Part shown: piece after piece, positions 17,491 to 26,915 of the stretch
Numbering within the stretch: the stretch's first letter is position 1
Layout: every line of letters begins with the position of its first letter
Assembly: GCA_913058255.1 (NCBI GenBank)
Contig: CAJXQU010000001.1
Coordinates: 434,001 to 498,000, forward strand
DNA from: an uncultured Pseudomonadota bacterium
GTDB taxonomy: Bacteria; Pseudomonadota; Gammaproteobacteria; CAJXQU01
Length of the DNA: 64,000 nucleotides
Direction: 5' to 3'
The notes under the pieces: generated by a model
What the model was told of the DNA's origin: nothing
What the model saw: only the letters and a program-made list of their open reading frames with translations
Databases searched by the model: none
Program-made: the position numbers and the translations under genes

Positions 17491-17505
17491 TTAAACTCGG
17501 TTTAA
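17491..17505. promoter_or_regulatory. Palindrome upstream of the DUF2235 gene
   Basis: TTAAAC TCG GTTTAA is a perfect 6-bp inverted repeat, 37 nt before the hydrolase start, in the 69-nt gap between the two cargo units. It fits an operator, but no cognate regulator is identified. A short hairpin (CCGAG/CTCGG) overlaps it. Confidence 0.4.
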
Positions 17506-17523
17506 TAAACAGCTGAGAAATAT

Positions 17524-18585
17524 TTAAGAATCTTCCCTGTCGACAACTTCATCTTTATTTTTGTTCTCTAGTTTTTTAGTGTTAGCCATAGGGGTGGTAA
17601 GATCGAGTGTTTTGACGACGGAGGGAATATTTTTCTTGTTCATTCTGTCTATAACAAGATCCCAGAGTTTCTGCCTCGTCTTTAAGTCGAGCAGACCATC
17701 GAAGCCGGGGCCCTTATTCCCAAAAATCATTGAGTAGCTGATGGCTGCGTATATAACCCATGAGTCTAAGTGAATATTAATATTGCCGGAGAAAAGAGTA
17801 TTCCAGACATCTCCTGGTGAGTGAAAAGCTGCTTGTGTAGTTATAGTCAAACTTCCGTTGAGGGCATATTGATTAAACCGAACATCAAAATTCTCTTCGT
17901 TCAGTTCGTTTTCGAACTCTTTCGAAATTACTTCAATTTCATCTAAAAAACTAAGAAGAGATACAACGGCATAATTTTTAACGTTATCTTCAGTGTTTAT
18001 TCGTGCAGAGAGGTGAAGATTATTATTCTTAATAAATAAAGGATACAAAGAATGGTAAACAGCTGCTGAATGGTCATCAATATTGAATAATGTTTGATGT
18101 GCTCGAAGACTAGTGCGGAGACCGTATGGTAAAACTGTTCGTTTTATACTCGGCCCCCAGACAACCTGTCTTCGGAGATGGTATTTGAGATGAGTATTTC
18201 TACGAGAACTTTGTTCTGTTTTAACTTTTAATAGCTTTTTCGATAGTCTAGGAAGACCTGTCACTCGGCCAAATCTGTAGGAGTAATTTCCAACGGTTAG
18301 AACCCAATCACCAACTTGTATTTCGGATAAAAAAGCTTTGACTTGTTTTATGTGTGTAGTTGTACGCCCTTTATCATGACCCTGAGACTCATGTAGTTTA
18401 CTGAGTTTGTGCTCAATGATGTCGTAGTTTGGTTCAAAAGGTTGCTCTATAGACTCATCAAGGTTTAGACCATCAAGGTGGCCTAGTGCAATAACTTCAT
18501 TATCTATGAAGTGTTCGAAATATTCACCTCCATCTGCTCTTATAACCCAGTATCTTCTACTCTCTGGTACAGTATAAACCTCCAT
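17524..18585 (-). CDS. Protein with EVE/Mrr-N-like N-terminus, unknown function
   Basis: About 353 residues from the ATG at 18585, which has AGGGAG five nt upstream; a GTG two codons earlier is also possible. The N-terminal 120 residues resemble the EVE/Mrr-N-type modules found before restriction and other defence effectors: YWVIRADGGEYFEHFIDNEV, IALGHLDG, then VGDWVLTVGNYSYRFGRVTG. In those families the module is thought to recognise modified DNA or nucleotides. The rest (about 190-340) is not recognised; it has one moderately hydrophobic stretch (SWVIYAAISYSMIFG) and an acidic/basic tail. It is the first gene of the cargo and has its own promoter-like sequence. Confidence 0.72.
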   Translation of the reverse strand: MEVYTVPESRRYWVIRADGGEYFEHFIDNEVIALGHLDGLNLDESIEQPFEPNYDIIEHKLSKLHESQGHDKGRTTTHIKQVKAFLSEIQVGDWVLTVGNYSYRFGRVTGLPRLSKKLLKVKTEQSSRRNTHLKYHLRRQVVWGPSIKRTVLPYGLRTSLRAHQTLFNIDDHSAAVYHSLYPLFIKNNNLHLSARINTEDNVKNYAVVSLLSFLDEIEVISKEFENELNEENFDVRFNQYALNGSLTITTQAAFHSPGDVWNTLFSGNINIHLDSWVIYAAISYSMIFGNKGPGFDGLLDLKTRQKLWDLVIDRMNKKNIPSVVKTLDLTTPMANTKKLENKNKDEVVDREDS

Positions 18586-18628
18586 TTCCACTCCCTTTAG
18601 TGTGACTTGATGTTCAGTTCAGCTTTTA

Positions 18629-18656
18629 TATATACCGTTTTTCAATGATATTGCAA
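18629..18656 (-). promoter_or_regulatory. Promoter of the element cargo genes
   Basis: On the minus strand TTGCAA (18656-18651), a 16-nt spacer and TATATA (18634-18629), about 43 nt upstream of the cargo start. Repeats of AATGATA(C) surround the -35 box. Confidence 0.55.
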
Positions 18657-18754
18657 GGGTGGGTATCATTCGTTTTCAGTGTGTGATACACGTTTCCTTA
18701 TCCAAAAAAGCAGTAAAAGAAAGGTGCTCATCTAAAACTTTGACTCAATGATAC
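18644..18754. repeat. AATGATAC/GTATCATT motif cluster
   Basis: AATGATA at 18644-18650, GTATCATT at 18663-18670, TGATAC at 18684-18689 and AATGATAC at 18747-18754. The first two form a 7-bp inverted repeat next to the -35 box of the cargo promoter. They could be operator sites, or iteron-like sites for the element's Rep protein. The rest of the 18592-18909 gap shows no gene. Confidence 0.45.
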
Positions 18755-18909
18755 GAAGAGTTTTTTTAATAAAGCGAAATTTCATGTGTTTTATTTGTGT
18801 CAATTTTTAGCAGTAGTGATGTTGGCTATATGGTATGTGAAGGATGCAGACTGGTTGGGGAGCACCGCAAGTGACTGATTTATATGTTATTAAATATGCT
18901 GTTTGTGCC

Positions 18910-18957
18910 CTGAAAATCCTTGTGTCGGCAGTTCGATTCTGCCCCGAGCCACCATTT
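18910..18957 (+). repeat. attR: 48-bp direct repeat of tRNA-Phe
   Basis: Identical to 12544-12591: the tRNA-Phe 3' half without its 5' half. It marks the far end of the element and is not a functional tRNA. The remaining bases to 19038 hold no gene; a short open frame crossing the repeat (18844-19056) is not credible. Confidence 0.95.
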
Positions 18958-19038
18958 ATTAATGATGGGTCAATTCTCTCAAACTCTTCTTTAGATTATA
19001 AGAAATCAAGTAGAAGAGGCATTCTCAAAGAAATCAAA

Positions 19039-20877
19039 TCATACTGTCGTTTCTAACGGTTCTTCATCTATCTTGTTTTCAGAAGAGAAGTTTTCTTGGC
19101 TAATGGGCAGCCAAATGTGGAATTCCGTTCCTTTTCCGATCTGACTTTCTACTTCGATCCTGCCATTATGATTTTCAATAATGCCGTAGGAGAGAGATAA
19201 GCCGAGTCCTGTACCTTCACCAACAGCCTTTGTTGTGAAGAAGGGATCAAAGAGATGTTTCATATCTTCTTCTTCAATACCTTTTCCAGAATCTTTTATC
19301 GAAATACAAACCATATCATCGACGAGTCTAGTCGTAATGCGAATTTCCCCAAAGTCATCCATGGCTTGAGCCGCATTAACTAATGTGTTCATAAAAACTT
19401 GGTTGATTTGAGATGGCATACACTCGACGGGAGGTAAGTCTCCGTAATCTTTTGTGATTTCCGCTTTGTACTTTATTTCACTGTGGGCAACATTCATCGT
19501 ACTATCAAGGCCTTTGTGTAAGTCAACTTTTTCCCACTCGGCTTGGTCCATATGAGAAAATGTTTTGAGGTCAATGACGATATTCTTTACTCGTTCTAAG
19601 CCTTCAACAGACTCATCAAGCAATGGAATGATATCTTCTTCTAAGAATTCCATTTCAATATCTTTTTTATATGCATTGATTGATTCTAATTCATCGGAAT
19701 TCAGGATGAGTGAGGTTTCAACACTAGAGTATTTTGAAATAAGTCCAAGAAGCTGATTAACATATGTTTTTAATGAACCAAGGTTTGAGTTGATAAAGCC
19801 AATGGGGTTATTTATTTCATGTGCGACCCCCGCAGCTAGACTACCGATAGAGGCCATTTTTTCAGACTGTAATAATTGTGCCTGAGCATTTTTTAATTCT
19901 TTGATTAGACTTTCTTGTTCGGCTTTTTCTTTTATCAGTGAGTTTTCAAGTAGTTTTTGCTCGGTAATGTCTATCATGACACCGTGCATATGCTGTTTGC
20001 CGTGAGTATCTTCTGAGATAGAAAAGAGATCCCTGATCCATATTATTTCCCCATCACCTTTTATCATTCGGTATTTGATTTCTAGGTCGGTGTTTAAATC
20101 CTCATGATCAGAGTAATACGCCAGTGTCCTTTCTTTATCTTTCGGATGTAGGCGCTCTTCCCAAAAGGATGCTTGCTCGCAGACTTGTTGCGGAAGGCCA
20201 AACACCTGCTCTATTTGGGGGCCTATATAGGTTGGTTTCATGGAAGGTAGTTCCATTTCCCATGGAATGACACGAGAACTTTCAAGCATAAGACGATAGC
20301 TTTGCTCTTTTTCTCTTAATTGTTCTTCAAATTCTTTTCGTATAGAAATATCGGTTAGTGATCCAATCACCAGTGAAACTTCCCCCGTCTCTTCATCCTC
20401 TATTGTGCGAAGTGTGGCATGCATCCATAAGTAGGATTCATCTTTCTTTTTAAAGCGAAGATCGTAATGTTGCTTTTTTTCTTCCCATAAGAAAGGCAGT
20501 CTAGAAAACATTGCCATACGATCATCAGGATGGATATGGTTAAACCAAAAGTCGGCATCATCGAGCACTTCAGAAACATCATGGCCCAGAATTTTTCTGA
20601 CCATTTCGTTGATGTAAGTAATGCGGAAGTCACCAGAGGCAACACTGGCATAGGTGATTGAAGGTGTATTGTTTATGAGTTGCAGTAGCTCTTTATTCTC
20701 AGAGAGCATATCTGAATCAGGTGGTAAATCAGTGGAAGGTAATTCTTTTATTAACTTCGATGTAATGAGTTCTAATTGAGTGACGGGATCATCATCAGGT
20801 TGAAAAACAATAGGGGGCGTTAAAAGCTTGTTGAGCAAATCTATTTGATGGGTTAGTCGCTGTAATTTGTCAGACAT
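19039..20877 (-). CDS. Soluble PAS-domain sensor histidine kinase
   Basis: A 612-residue kinase without membrane helices. An N-terminal unassigned region (1-70) is followed by two PAS domains: about 72-185, with FRITYINEMVRKILGHDVSE, and about 190-310, with RMIKGDGEIIWIRDLFS and its PAC segment. A coiled coil leads to the HisKA region (GVAHEINNPIGFINSNLGSL) and an HATPase_c domain with N box (VNAAQAMDD), DSGKGIEE and GLGLSLSYGI. It lies 12 nt after the response regulator gene upstream and surely works with it. It is the first chromosomal gene beyond attR. Confidence 0.9.
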   Translation of the reverse strand: MSDKLQRLTHQIDLLNKLLTPPIVFQPDDDPVTQLELITSKLIKELPSTDLPPDSDMLSENKELLQLINNTPSITYASVASGDFRITYINEMVRKILGHDVSEVLDDADFWFNHIHPDDRMAMFSRLPFLWEEKKQHYDLRFKKKDESYLWMHATLRTIEDEETGEVSLVIGSLTDISIRKEFEEQLREKEQSYRLMLESSRVIPWEMELPSMKPTYIGPQIEQVFGLPQQVCEQASFWEERLHPKDKERTLAYYSDHEDLNTDLEIKYRMIKGDGEIIWIRDLFSISEDTHGKQHMHGVMIDITEQKLLENSLIKEKAEQESLIKELKNAQAQLLQSEKMASIGSLAAGVAHEINNPIGFINSNLGSLKTYVNQLLGLISKYSSVETSLILNSDELESINAYKKDIEMEFLEEDIIPLLDESVEGLERVKNIVIDLKTFSHMDQAEWEKVDLHKGLDSTMNVAHSEIKYKAEITKDYGDLPPVECMPSQINQVFMNTLVNAAQAMDDFGEIRITTRLVDDMVCISIKDSGKGIEEEDMKHLFDPFFTTKAVGEGTGLGLSLSYGIIENHNGRIEVESQIGKGTEFHIWLPISQENFSSENKIDEEPLETTV

Positions 20878-20889
20878 TTCTATGGTTCC

Positions 20890-22287
20890 TTAGCTTGCTT
20901 CCACTTCCTTTTCTATCGAGCTTTGTTTATTATCTTCTCGTTCTGCTTTAACATAAAAGATGAGACCATTTTCAGAACTTTTCTCAAATTCTTCCATTTT
21001 TTCTATTATTTTTTCAGTTAAGGATTGGCCTTTTCTAATGAGACAGACCCCTTCTCTGTATTCAATATCTTTTGTTATTATCATACCAGGGACAAGATCA
21101 TCAATTGATAACTTGAGTTCAGAGACGTAACTGTTGGTGTCAATATTTTTACTTAAAACATGTTCAAAGGCTTTAACACAGTTGGGATCGTAACGTTTAT
21201 GTGAATTCTTTTTAATAAATGCGATCGCTTCTTCTTGACTGACTTGCTCACCTAAAAATATTCCTGTTTGCAAAGCATCGAAGTCACGAGCGATGGCGAG
21301 TAACCTTGATCCTGCAGGGATACTGTTACCGATCACTCCTGCAGGAAATCCAGCTCCATCAAAACGTTCACTTTGAGATCGTATGATCTTTCCGGCTTCT
21401 GCTAGTTCATCAATGGGTGCGAGTACGGCTTGTCCAATGACCGGATGGGTATGGTATTCGTTACGCTCATCTTCAGACAGCCCACTATAGGGGGTTCTTA
21501 TGAGATGATCAGTTAAACCCATTTTGCCGATCTTATGCAGTAATGCGGCGTTATATATATTGGTCTGTTGTTCTTCGTTAAGCTTGACGGCTGCAGCCAT
21601 TGACTTTGCTAGTTCTGCGATACGTAAACTACTACCAGCAGCAAGACCTTCACGTAGTTCAATAAGCTTGGCAAAGATTGGAATGGTTTCTTGATGACTA
21701 TGCTTGAGTTGCTCGTGAGCAACTTCTAAAAATTGATGTGTTTGCTTAATCTCTTCAGTTCGTTGTTGAACTTTAATTTCTAGCGATTTGTTAAGATCGG
21801 CTAATGTTTCATTTTGGTTCTCAGTGAGTGTTTGAAGACGTTCTTTTTCACGTTTGAGGAATTGTTGTTCGAGCCCCTGCTTAACAACCTGTTTAATTTC
21901 ACTATCATCCCACGGTTTACTGACGTATCGATAAATACCGCCATCATTTACGGCAGATATAGTAGAGCTAATATCTGCATAACCAGTGAGCAATACCCGT
22001 ACAGTATCAGGCCATTTTTTTGCAACTTGTGTTAGAAATTCAGCCCCGTCCATTTCGGGCATACGCATATCTGAAATAATAAAATCAACGGAGTTTTCCT
22101 CAAGTATCTCAAGGCCTTTTGCAGCGCTTTCTGCTAATAATATGTTGTATCCACCACTTCGTAATAGGCGACGTAAGGAGGATAAAATATTTTTTTCATC
22201 GTCCACACACAGTATTGTGATGGGCTGAATATCTTCTTTCGTTTTTTCGTTTTCGACGACGCTCTCTTCAACGACTGTATCATGCAT
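20890..22287 (-). CDS. Response regulator with degenerate HD-GYP domain
   Basis: A 465-residue protein. The receiver domain (about 22-140) has Asp73 in ISDMRMPEMDG and Lys124 in SKPW. A coiled coil (about 145-200) leads to an HD-GYP-type domain (about 200-385). HD-GYP enzymes degrade cyclic di-GMP, but the metal-binding HD is His251-Lys252 (LLHKIGK instead of LLHDIGK) and the HHE-GYP segment reads SQSERFDGAGFP. Catalysis is therefore unlikely, and it may bind a ligand or partner instead. A C-terminal module (about 395-450; DDLVPGMIITKDIEYREGVC) is also seen in related RpfG-like regulators. It is the first gene of a two-gene operon with the kinase. Confidence 0.88.
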   Translation of the reverse strand: MHDTVVEESVVENEKTKEDIQPITILCVDDEKNILSSLRRLLRSGGYNILLAESAAKGLEILEENSVDFIISDMRMPEMDGAEFLTQVAKKWPDTVRVLLTGYADISSTISAVNDGGIYRYVSKPWDDSEIKQVVKQGLEQQFLKREKERLQTLTENQNETLADLNKSLEIKVQQRTEEIKQTHQFLEVAHEQLKHSHQETIPIFAKLIELREGLAAGSSLRIAELAKSMAAAVKLNEEQQTNIYNAALLHKIGKMGLTDHLIRTPYSGLSEDERNEYHTHPVIGQAVLAPIDELAEAGKIIRSQSERFDGAGFPAGVIGNSIPAGSRLLAIARDFDALQTGIFLGEQVSQEEAIAFIKKNSHKRYDPNCVKAFEHVLSKNIDTNSYVSELKLSIDDLVPGMIITKDIEYREGVCLIRKGQSLTEKIIEKMEEFEKSSENGLIFYVKAEREDNKQSSIEKEVEAS

Positions 22288-22674
22288 CCAATTAACCTCA
22301 TTATCAGAATGGAGTAGCAGGTGCTACGTTATCGGCAGATTGATGAGTAACTTTAGATAAGGATGAGGGTTCATGATTGCTTCAATAAGGAAGCTTAAGA
22401 GCACTAACTATGTTGAAAATTATTTTCTTTTTCATCGATATTAAATTAGCTTAACGAGCTAGAAGGAAAAGGGAACCTTCATGAGTTGAAGTCAGACATA
22501 ACATAAATTTTTGTAGCAAAACTGAGCAATTGTATGATCATAGTTTATAGAAACTCTTGAGTAGAGTTTATGCAAGTAATCTTTCTTTCCTTAAACGGAG
22601 AGTTCTTTATTAATTTTGTTAATAAAGTCCGTCGTATTCTATTGTTTGTGAAGGTATGCTTTGAATTTAATCGG

Positions 22675-22869
22675 TTAGAAAGAAAAGAAATATGAAAGGT
22701 GTTGATTCTCTAGAAGTTTGAGTGAACAGAAGTTTCTTCGCCCCCCTGTTTCAAGTATAACAAGCTCAAAGTCATCCTGTTCAAGTAATGAATAGTCCGG
22801 ATCAGAAGCTATTAACGAAAGATCAAAAATGTTGTGGTAGAAGCGTGCAAGTTCACCAAGTTTAGTTGG
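22675..22869 (-). pseudogene. Remnant of a glyoxalase/VOC-family gene
   Basis: In the 620-nt gap between nadE and the response regulator, one minus-strand frame reads KLGELARFYHNIFDLSLIAS, then DPDYSLLEQDDFELVILETG. This resembles the first half of a VOC (glyoxalase/bleomycin-resistance) domain. The frame has no start codon (a stop precedes it) and ends after 64 codons without the second half of the fold, so it looks like a decayed gene. The rest of the gap (22288-22674 and 22870-22906) shows nothing I can support. Confidence 0.45.
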
Positions 22870-22906
22870 TTAAATGCCCCATCCAGATTTTAACATCTGA
22901 GAAGTT

Positions 22907-24544
22907 TTAAAATTCTTTATACCCTGAAGTGATCGGGTAACGACGATCGCGTCCAAAAGCGCGTTTAGTAATCCTGACGCCAGGTGCAGCTTGACGACGT
23001 TTGTATTCGTTGCGATCAACTAAGGAAATGATCCGTTCGACTGTTTCAGGCTCAAAACCCTCGGCGATTAGTTGTTCTGGAGTTTCATCTTTTTCCACAT
23101 AAGCTTCCAAGATCGGATCAAGGATCTCGTAAGGTGGTAGGCTGTCTGAGTCTTGCTGATCAGGCGCGAGTTCTGCTGAAGGTGGCCGATCAATTACGCG
23201 TTGCGGAATGACTTGCGAGATTGTATTTCGCCAAGAAGATAATCGATATACTAATAATTTAGAGATATCTTTGATCGGTGCAAAACCACCGTTCATATCT
23301 CCATAGAGTGTCGCATAACCCACAGCCATTTCACTCTTATTGCCAGTTGTTAGTAGTAACTTACCTGTTTTGTTTGAAATAGCCATGAGCAAAACACCAC
23401 GACAGCGAGCCTGGATATTCTCTTCGGTGGTGTCAGGCTCTGTTCCTGAAAAGACGTCAGCCAGGCTTTCTGTGAAGGCTTCAAACGGCTTTTTGATCGG
23501 TATAGTGTGATATTGAATACCCAGCGCTTCGGCTTCTAAGATCGCATCTTCATTACTCATGTCGGCAGTGTAGCGTGAAGGCATGAGTATGCCTTCAACG
23601 TTTTCTGAACCTAACGCATCGACAGCAATAGCGGCTGTCAAAGCGGAGTCTATTCCTCCTGATAAACCTAAAACAGCGCCTTTAAAACCATTTTTATTGA
23701 CGTAATCTCGGACGCCAGTGACTAAAGCTTGATAGATATTTTCTTCCGGTAATTGCAATGCCGAAAAGGTCGGATAGTTGTGAGTGATTTCATTTTCTGC
23801 GTTGATCTCGATGACATAGACGCCACTTTCAAAGTTAGGCGCACGGAAGCAATACCTAGCATTTGCATCCATAACCAAAGAACCGCCATCAAACACCAGC
23901 TGATCTTGGCCGCCGATCAGATTGACGTAAACCACCGGCATTTGGCTTTCTTTGATATTCGCTTCCAGCGCGGTCTGTCGTTCACCTGACTTATCTTTGT
24001 GATAGGGCGAAGCATTGAGGTTGAATATTAGATCTGCCCCAGCTTCACGGGCTTGCTTGCCAGTGCCTGCTGTCCAGATGTCTTCACAGATACTGAGGGA
24101 GGCCGATGTGCCTTTTATGTCGACAACGAGTGGTTTATCTCCAGCTGTAAAGTAGCGTTTTTCATCAAACACACTGTAATTGGGTAGGTGCTGCTTGTCA
24201 TAAGTTGCAATGATTTTTCCATTGCGAATGAGTGAGCAGCTGTTGAATAGCTCCACGCCCGACTTTCGAGGGTAACCCACAATTAGATCAATACCTTTTG
24301 CCTCTGAACAGATACGCTCTAAGGACTCTTTAACCAGTTGATGAAGATGCGGCCGTAGCAACAGGTCTTCGGGTGGATAGCTGGTTATGCTGAGTTCAGG
24401 ATAAATAATGACATCAGCTTTTAACTCATCGCGCGCCTTGATTGCAGCAGTGATGATTTGATCAGTATTGCCCTGAATATTTCCAACATGCAGGTTGAGT
24501 TGCGCTAAGGCAACACGAATAGTCGAACGTGAAGCTTTTGCCAT
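22907..24544 (-). CDS. nadE: Glutamine-dependent NAD+ synthetase
   Basis: Makes NAD+ from deamido-NAD+, ATP and glutamine. The 545 residues hold an N-terminal nitrilase-type glutaminase with the Glu-Lys-Cys set (YPELSITSYPPEDLL, YDKQHLPNY, SICEDIW). The C-terminal synthetase has the PP-loop LGLSGGIDSALTAAIAVDAL, and LTTGNKSEMAVGYATLYGDM then NGGFAPIKD. Its ATG shares one base with the sucD stop (TAATG), so it is the last gene of a sucC-sucD-nadE operon. Confidence 0.96.
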   Translation of the reverse strand: MAKASRSTIRVALAQLNLHVGNIQGNTDQIITAAIKARDELKADVIIYPELSITSYPPEDLLLRPHLHQLVKESLERICSEAKGIDLIVGYPRKSGVELFNSCSLIRNGKIIATYDKQHLPNYSVFDEKRYFTAGDKPLVVDIKGTSASLSICEDIWTAGTGKQAREAGADLIFNLNASPYHKDKSGERQTALEANIKESQMPVVYVNLIGGQDQLVFDGGSLVMDANARYCFRAPNFESGVYVIEINAENEITHNYPTFSALQLPEENIYQALVTGVRDYVNKNGFKGAVLGLSGGIDSALTAAIAVDALGSENVEGILMPSRYTADMSNEDAILEAEALGIQYHTIPIKKPFEAFTESLADVFSGTEPDTTEENIQARCRGVLLMAISNKTGKLLLTTGNKSEMAVGYATLYGDMNGGFAPIKDISKLLVYRLSSWRNTISQVIPQRVIDRPPSAELAPDQQDSDSLPPYEILDPILEAYVEKDETPEQLIAEGFEPETVERIISLVDRNEYKRRQAAPGVRITKRAFGRDRRYPITSGYKEF

Positions 24545-25413
24545 TACAGTAGTTCTACCAAGGTTGAGCCGAGTTCGGCAGGAGAACGAGTGGTTGCGAC
24601 ACCTGCAGACTCCAACGCAGCAAACTTATCTTTTGCTGTGCCTTTGCCACCGGCGATGATCGCGCCAGCATGTCCCATGCGCTTGCCTGGAGGGGCTGTT
24701 ACACCAGCGATATAACTAACGACGGGTTTTGTTACATTGCTAGCGATAAACTCAGCAGCTTCTTCTTCTGCACTACCACCAATTTCACCAACCATGATGA
24801 TACCTTCAGTATCAGGATCTTCTTGAAACAGAGTCAGACAATCGATGAAGTTCATGCCATTTATGGGGTCACCACCAATACCGATACAAGTACTCTGGCC
24901 TAAACCACGTTGGGTTGTTTGATGAACAGCCTCGTAGGTCAGCGTGCCTGAGCGAGAGACAATACCTATCTTACCGGGGTTGTGAATACTGCCGGGCATA
25001 ATGCCAATTTTACATTTTCCTGGAGAGATGACTCCTGGGCAGTTTGGTCCGACTAAGATCGCATCAGGATATTGCATCAAACTAGTTTTAACCTTCATCA
25101 TATCCAGAACTGGAATGCCTTCAGTGATACAAATGATCACTTTAACGCCAGCTTCCGCAGCTTCGATAATGGCTTCTGCCGCGAAAGGAGGGGGCACTAG
25201 AATCATGCTGGCATCTGCATTAGTTTCTTCTAAGGCTTTATAAACCGTGTCAAAAACAGGCAAATCTAAGTGGTTTGAACCACCTTTGCCTGGGGTTACA
25301 CCGCCCACCATTTTGGTTCCATACTCAATGGCTTGTTGAGAGTGGAAGGTACCTTGTGCACCTGTAAAACCCTGACATATTACTTTGGTGTTTTCATCGA
25401 TTAAAACAGACAT
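24544..25413 (-). CDS. sucD: Succinyl-CoA synthetase, alpha subunit
   Basis: A subunit of the TCA-cycle enzyme that converts succinyl-CoA to succinate with NTP formation. The 289 residues show the CoA-binding Rossmann part ([20 protein letters not shown]), [20 protein letters not shown] and the phosphorylated His in [20 protein letters not shown]. It starts 2 nt after the sucC stop. Confidence 0.97.
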   Translation of the reverse strand: MSVLIDENTKVICQGFTGAQGTFHSQQAIEYGTKMVGGVTPGKGGSNHLDLPVFDTVYKALEETNADASMILVPPPFAAEAIIEAAEAGVKVIICITEGIPVLDMMKVKTSLMQYPDAILVGPNCPGVISPGKCKIGIMPGSIHNPGKIGIVSRSGTLTYEAVHQTTQRGLGQSTCIGIGGDPINGMNFIDCLTLFQEDPDTEGIIMVGEIGGSAEEEAAEFIASNVTKPVVSYIAGVTAPPGKRMGHAGAIIAGGKGTAKDKFAALESAGVATTRSPAELGSTLVELL

Positions 25414-25415
25414 TT

Positions 25416-26582
25416 TTATTCTCCCTTTGCAGCCGCAACCGCTTTGAGCGCCGCATCGTTTAGATCATCAGCAGTGATTACATCCAGACCACTGTCGCGT
25501 AGCAAGGCTTTACCTTGATCAACATTGGTACCTTCCAAACGCACAATGACTGGAATGTTTATACCAACCTCTTTGACTGCCTTGATCACGCCATCAGCGA
25601 TTAGATCACAACGTACGATACCTCCAAAAATATTCACCAAGATAGCTTTAATTTTTGGATCTGCAACGATAAGTTTGAATGCCTCTGCAACTTTTTCCGC
25701 GGTAGTACCGCCACCGACATCAAGGAAATTTGCAGGCTCACCACCATGCAGCTTAATGATATCCATAGTTGCCATAGCCAAGCCGGCGCCATTAACCATA
25801 CAACCAATTTCGCCATCGAGACGAACAAAACTCAGATCAAAACGTTTAGCTTCACTTTCTACTGGATCTTCTTGTTCTAGATCACGCCATTCGTTCAAGA
25901 CTGGTTGACGGTAAAGCGCGTTATCATCGATGGTTACTTTTGCATCCAGAGCCTGCAAATTGTTTTTATCATCAATAATCAAAGGATTGACCTCGATCAA
26001 ACTGAGATCTTTATCTAAAAATAATTGATAAAAAGCTTTTAGCATGCTGTCTAGCTGTTGTCGTTGAGCTTTGTTCAAGCCCAATGCGTGGCCCAGTTGA
26101 CGACTTTGATATGCTTGCAAACCCATAAGCGGGTCAATTGATAAAGAGAAAATCTTCTCAGGTGTTTCTTCAGCGACTTCTTCTATATTGACTCCACCTT
26201 CGGTCGATGCCATCACGGCAATGCGTTTCGTTGCACGATCAACCAACAAGCTGAGATAGAGCTCTTCTTTGATTTCAGCTTTAGTCTGGATTAATACACA
26301 GCGAACGGGTTGTCCTTCTGGCCCAGTTTGAGGTGTCACCAAGTTTTTACTTAACATCTCACCGGTCAGTTGCTCTACCTCTTTAAGATCATCGGCCAGC
26401 TTTACACCGCCGCCTTTACCACGACCACCAGCATGAATTTGGGCTTTTATCACCCAACCGTTGCCTGGAACGGCCTTTGCTGCGTTTAGTGCTTCTTCAA
26501 CGGAACGAGCGGGTTTACCTTCCGGAACAGGTACCCCATAGTCAGAGAAAAGTTGCTTTGCCTGGTATTCGTGTAGGTTCAT
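25416..26582 (-). CDS. sucC: Succinyl-CoA synthetase, beta subunit
   Basis: 388 residues, as in E. coli SucC. ATP-grasp domain from the N-terminus ([40 protein letters not shown]), [10 protein letters not shown], and the C-terminal ligase part ([34 protein letters not shown]). First gene of the operon with sucD and nadE. It is not linked here to sucAB; the sucCD-pilSR neighbourhood is also seen in Xanthomonas-type genomes. Confidence 0.97.
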   Translation of the reverse strand: MNLHEYQAKQLFSDYGVPVPEGKPARSVEEALNAAKAVPGNGWVIKAQIHAGGRGKGGGVKLADDLKEVEQLTGEMLSKNLVTPQTGPEGQPVRCVLIQTKAEIKEELYLSLLVDRATKRIAVMASTEGGVNIEEVAEETPEKIFSLSIDPLMGLQAYQSRQLGHALGLNKAQRQQLDSMLKAFYQLFLDKDLSLIEVNPLIIDDKNNLQALDAKVTIDDNALYRQPVLNEWRDLEQEDPVESEAKRFDLSFVRLDGEIGCMVNGAGLAMATMDIIKLHGGEPANFLDVGGGTTAEKVAEAFKLIVADPKIKAILVNIFGGIVRCDLIADGVIKAVKEVGINIPVIVRLEGTNVDQGKALLRDSGLDVITADDLNDAALKAVAAAKGE

Positions 26583-26669
26583 GTTAGAAGTTCCTGTAGA
26601 TTGTTTGCATGGAATTTGCTAAGTATTCGTGTGGCAGCTTTATATTACTTGAAGGAAAGGGGAAATGCA

Positions 26670-26915
26670 GTGTTTGGAGTCGTTCGTTTAATCATTTTGG
26701 GTCTCTTAATCAGCTTTGCTCTGAAACTATTTAAAAAGTTTCAAGAAAACCGTTTAACGAGGACCCAAAAAAAATCAAAAAATAATAATAAACCCACTGC
26801 GAAAAAAACGGTTCGTTGTGATCATTGTGGCATTTATGTACCGAGTGATGAAACCATTAATGACGGTGGGAAAAACTTTTGTAGTCTAGAACATCAGTCG
26901 GAGCATCGTAAGTGA
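26670..26915 (+). CDS. PP0621-family small membrane protein
   Basis: About 81 residues from a GTG at 26670, preceded by GGAAAGGGG; the open frame extends to 26601 but without a better ribosome site. One N-terminal membrane helix (VVRLIILGLLISFALKLF), a Lys/Asn-rich linker, and a zinc-ribbon-like C-terminus (CDHCGIYVPSDET, then FCSLEHQSEH). PP0621-type proteins of this form are common beside pilS in Pseudomonas and relatives; function unknown. It overlaps pilS by 4 nt. Confidence 0.75.
   Translation: MFGVVRLIILGLLISFALKLFKKFQENRLTRTQKKSKNNNKPTAKKTVRCDHCGIYVPSDETINDGGKNFCSLEHQSEHRK

Noticed and set aside
18910-18957. Second tRNA-Phe gene.
   Set aside because: Only the 3' half is present; there is no D arm or 5' acceptor strand, so it is the attachment-site copy.
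18844-19056. Plus-strand open frame of 70 codons across attR.
   Set aside because: It runs through the duplicated tRNA segment, has no ribosome site and no protein-like composition.
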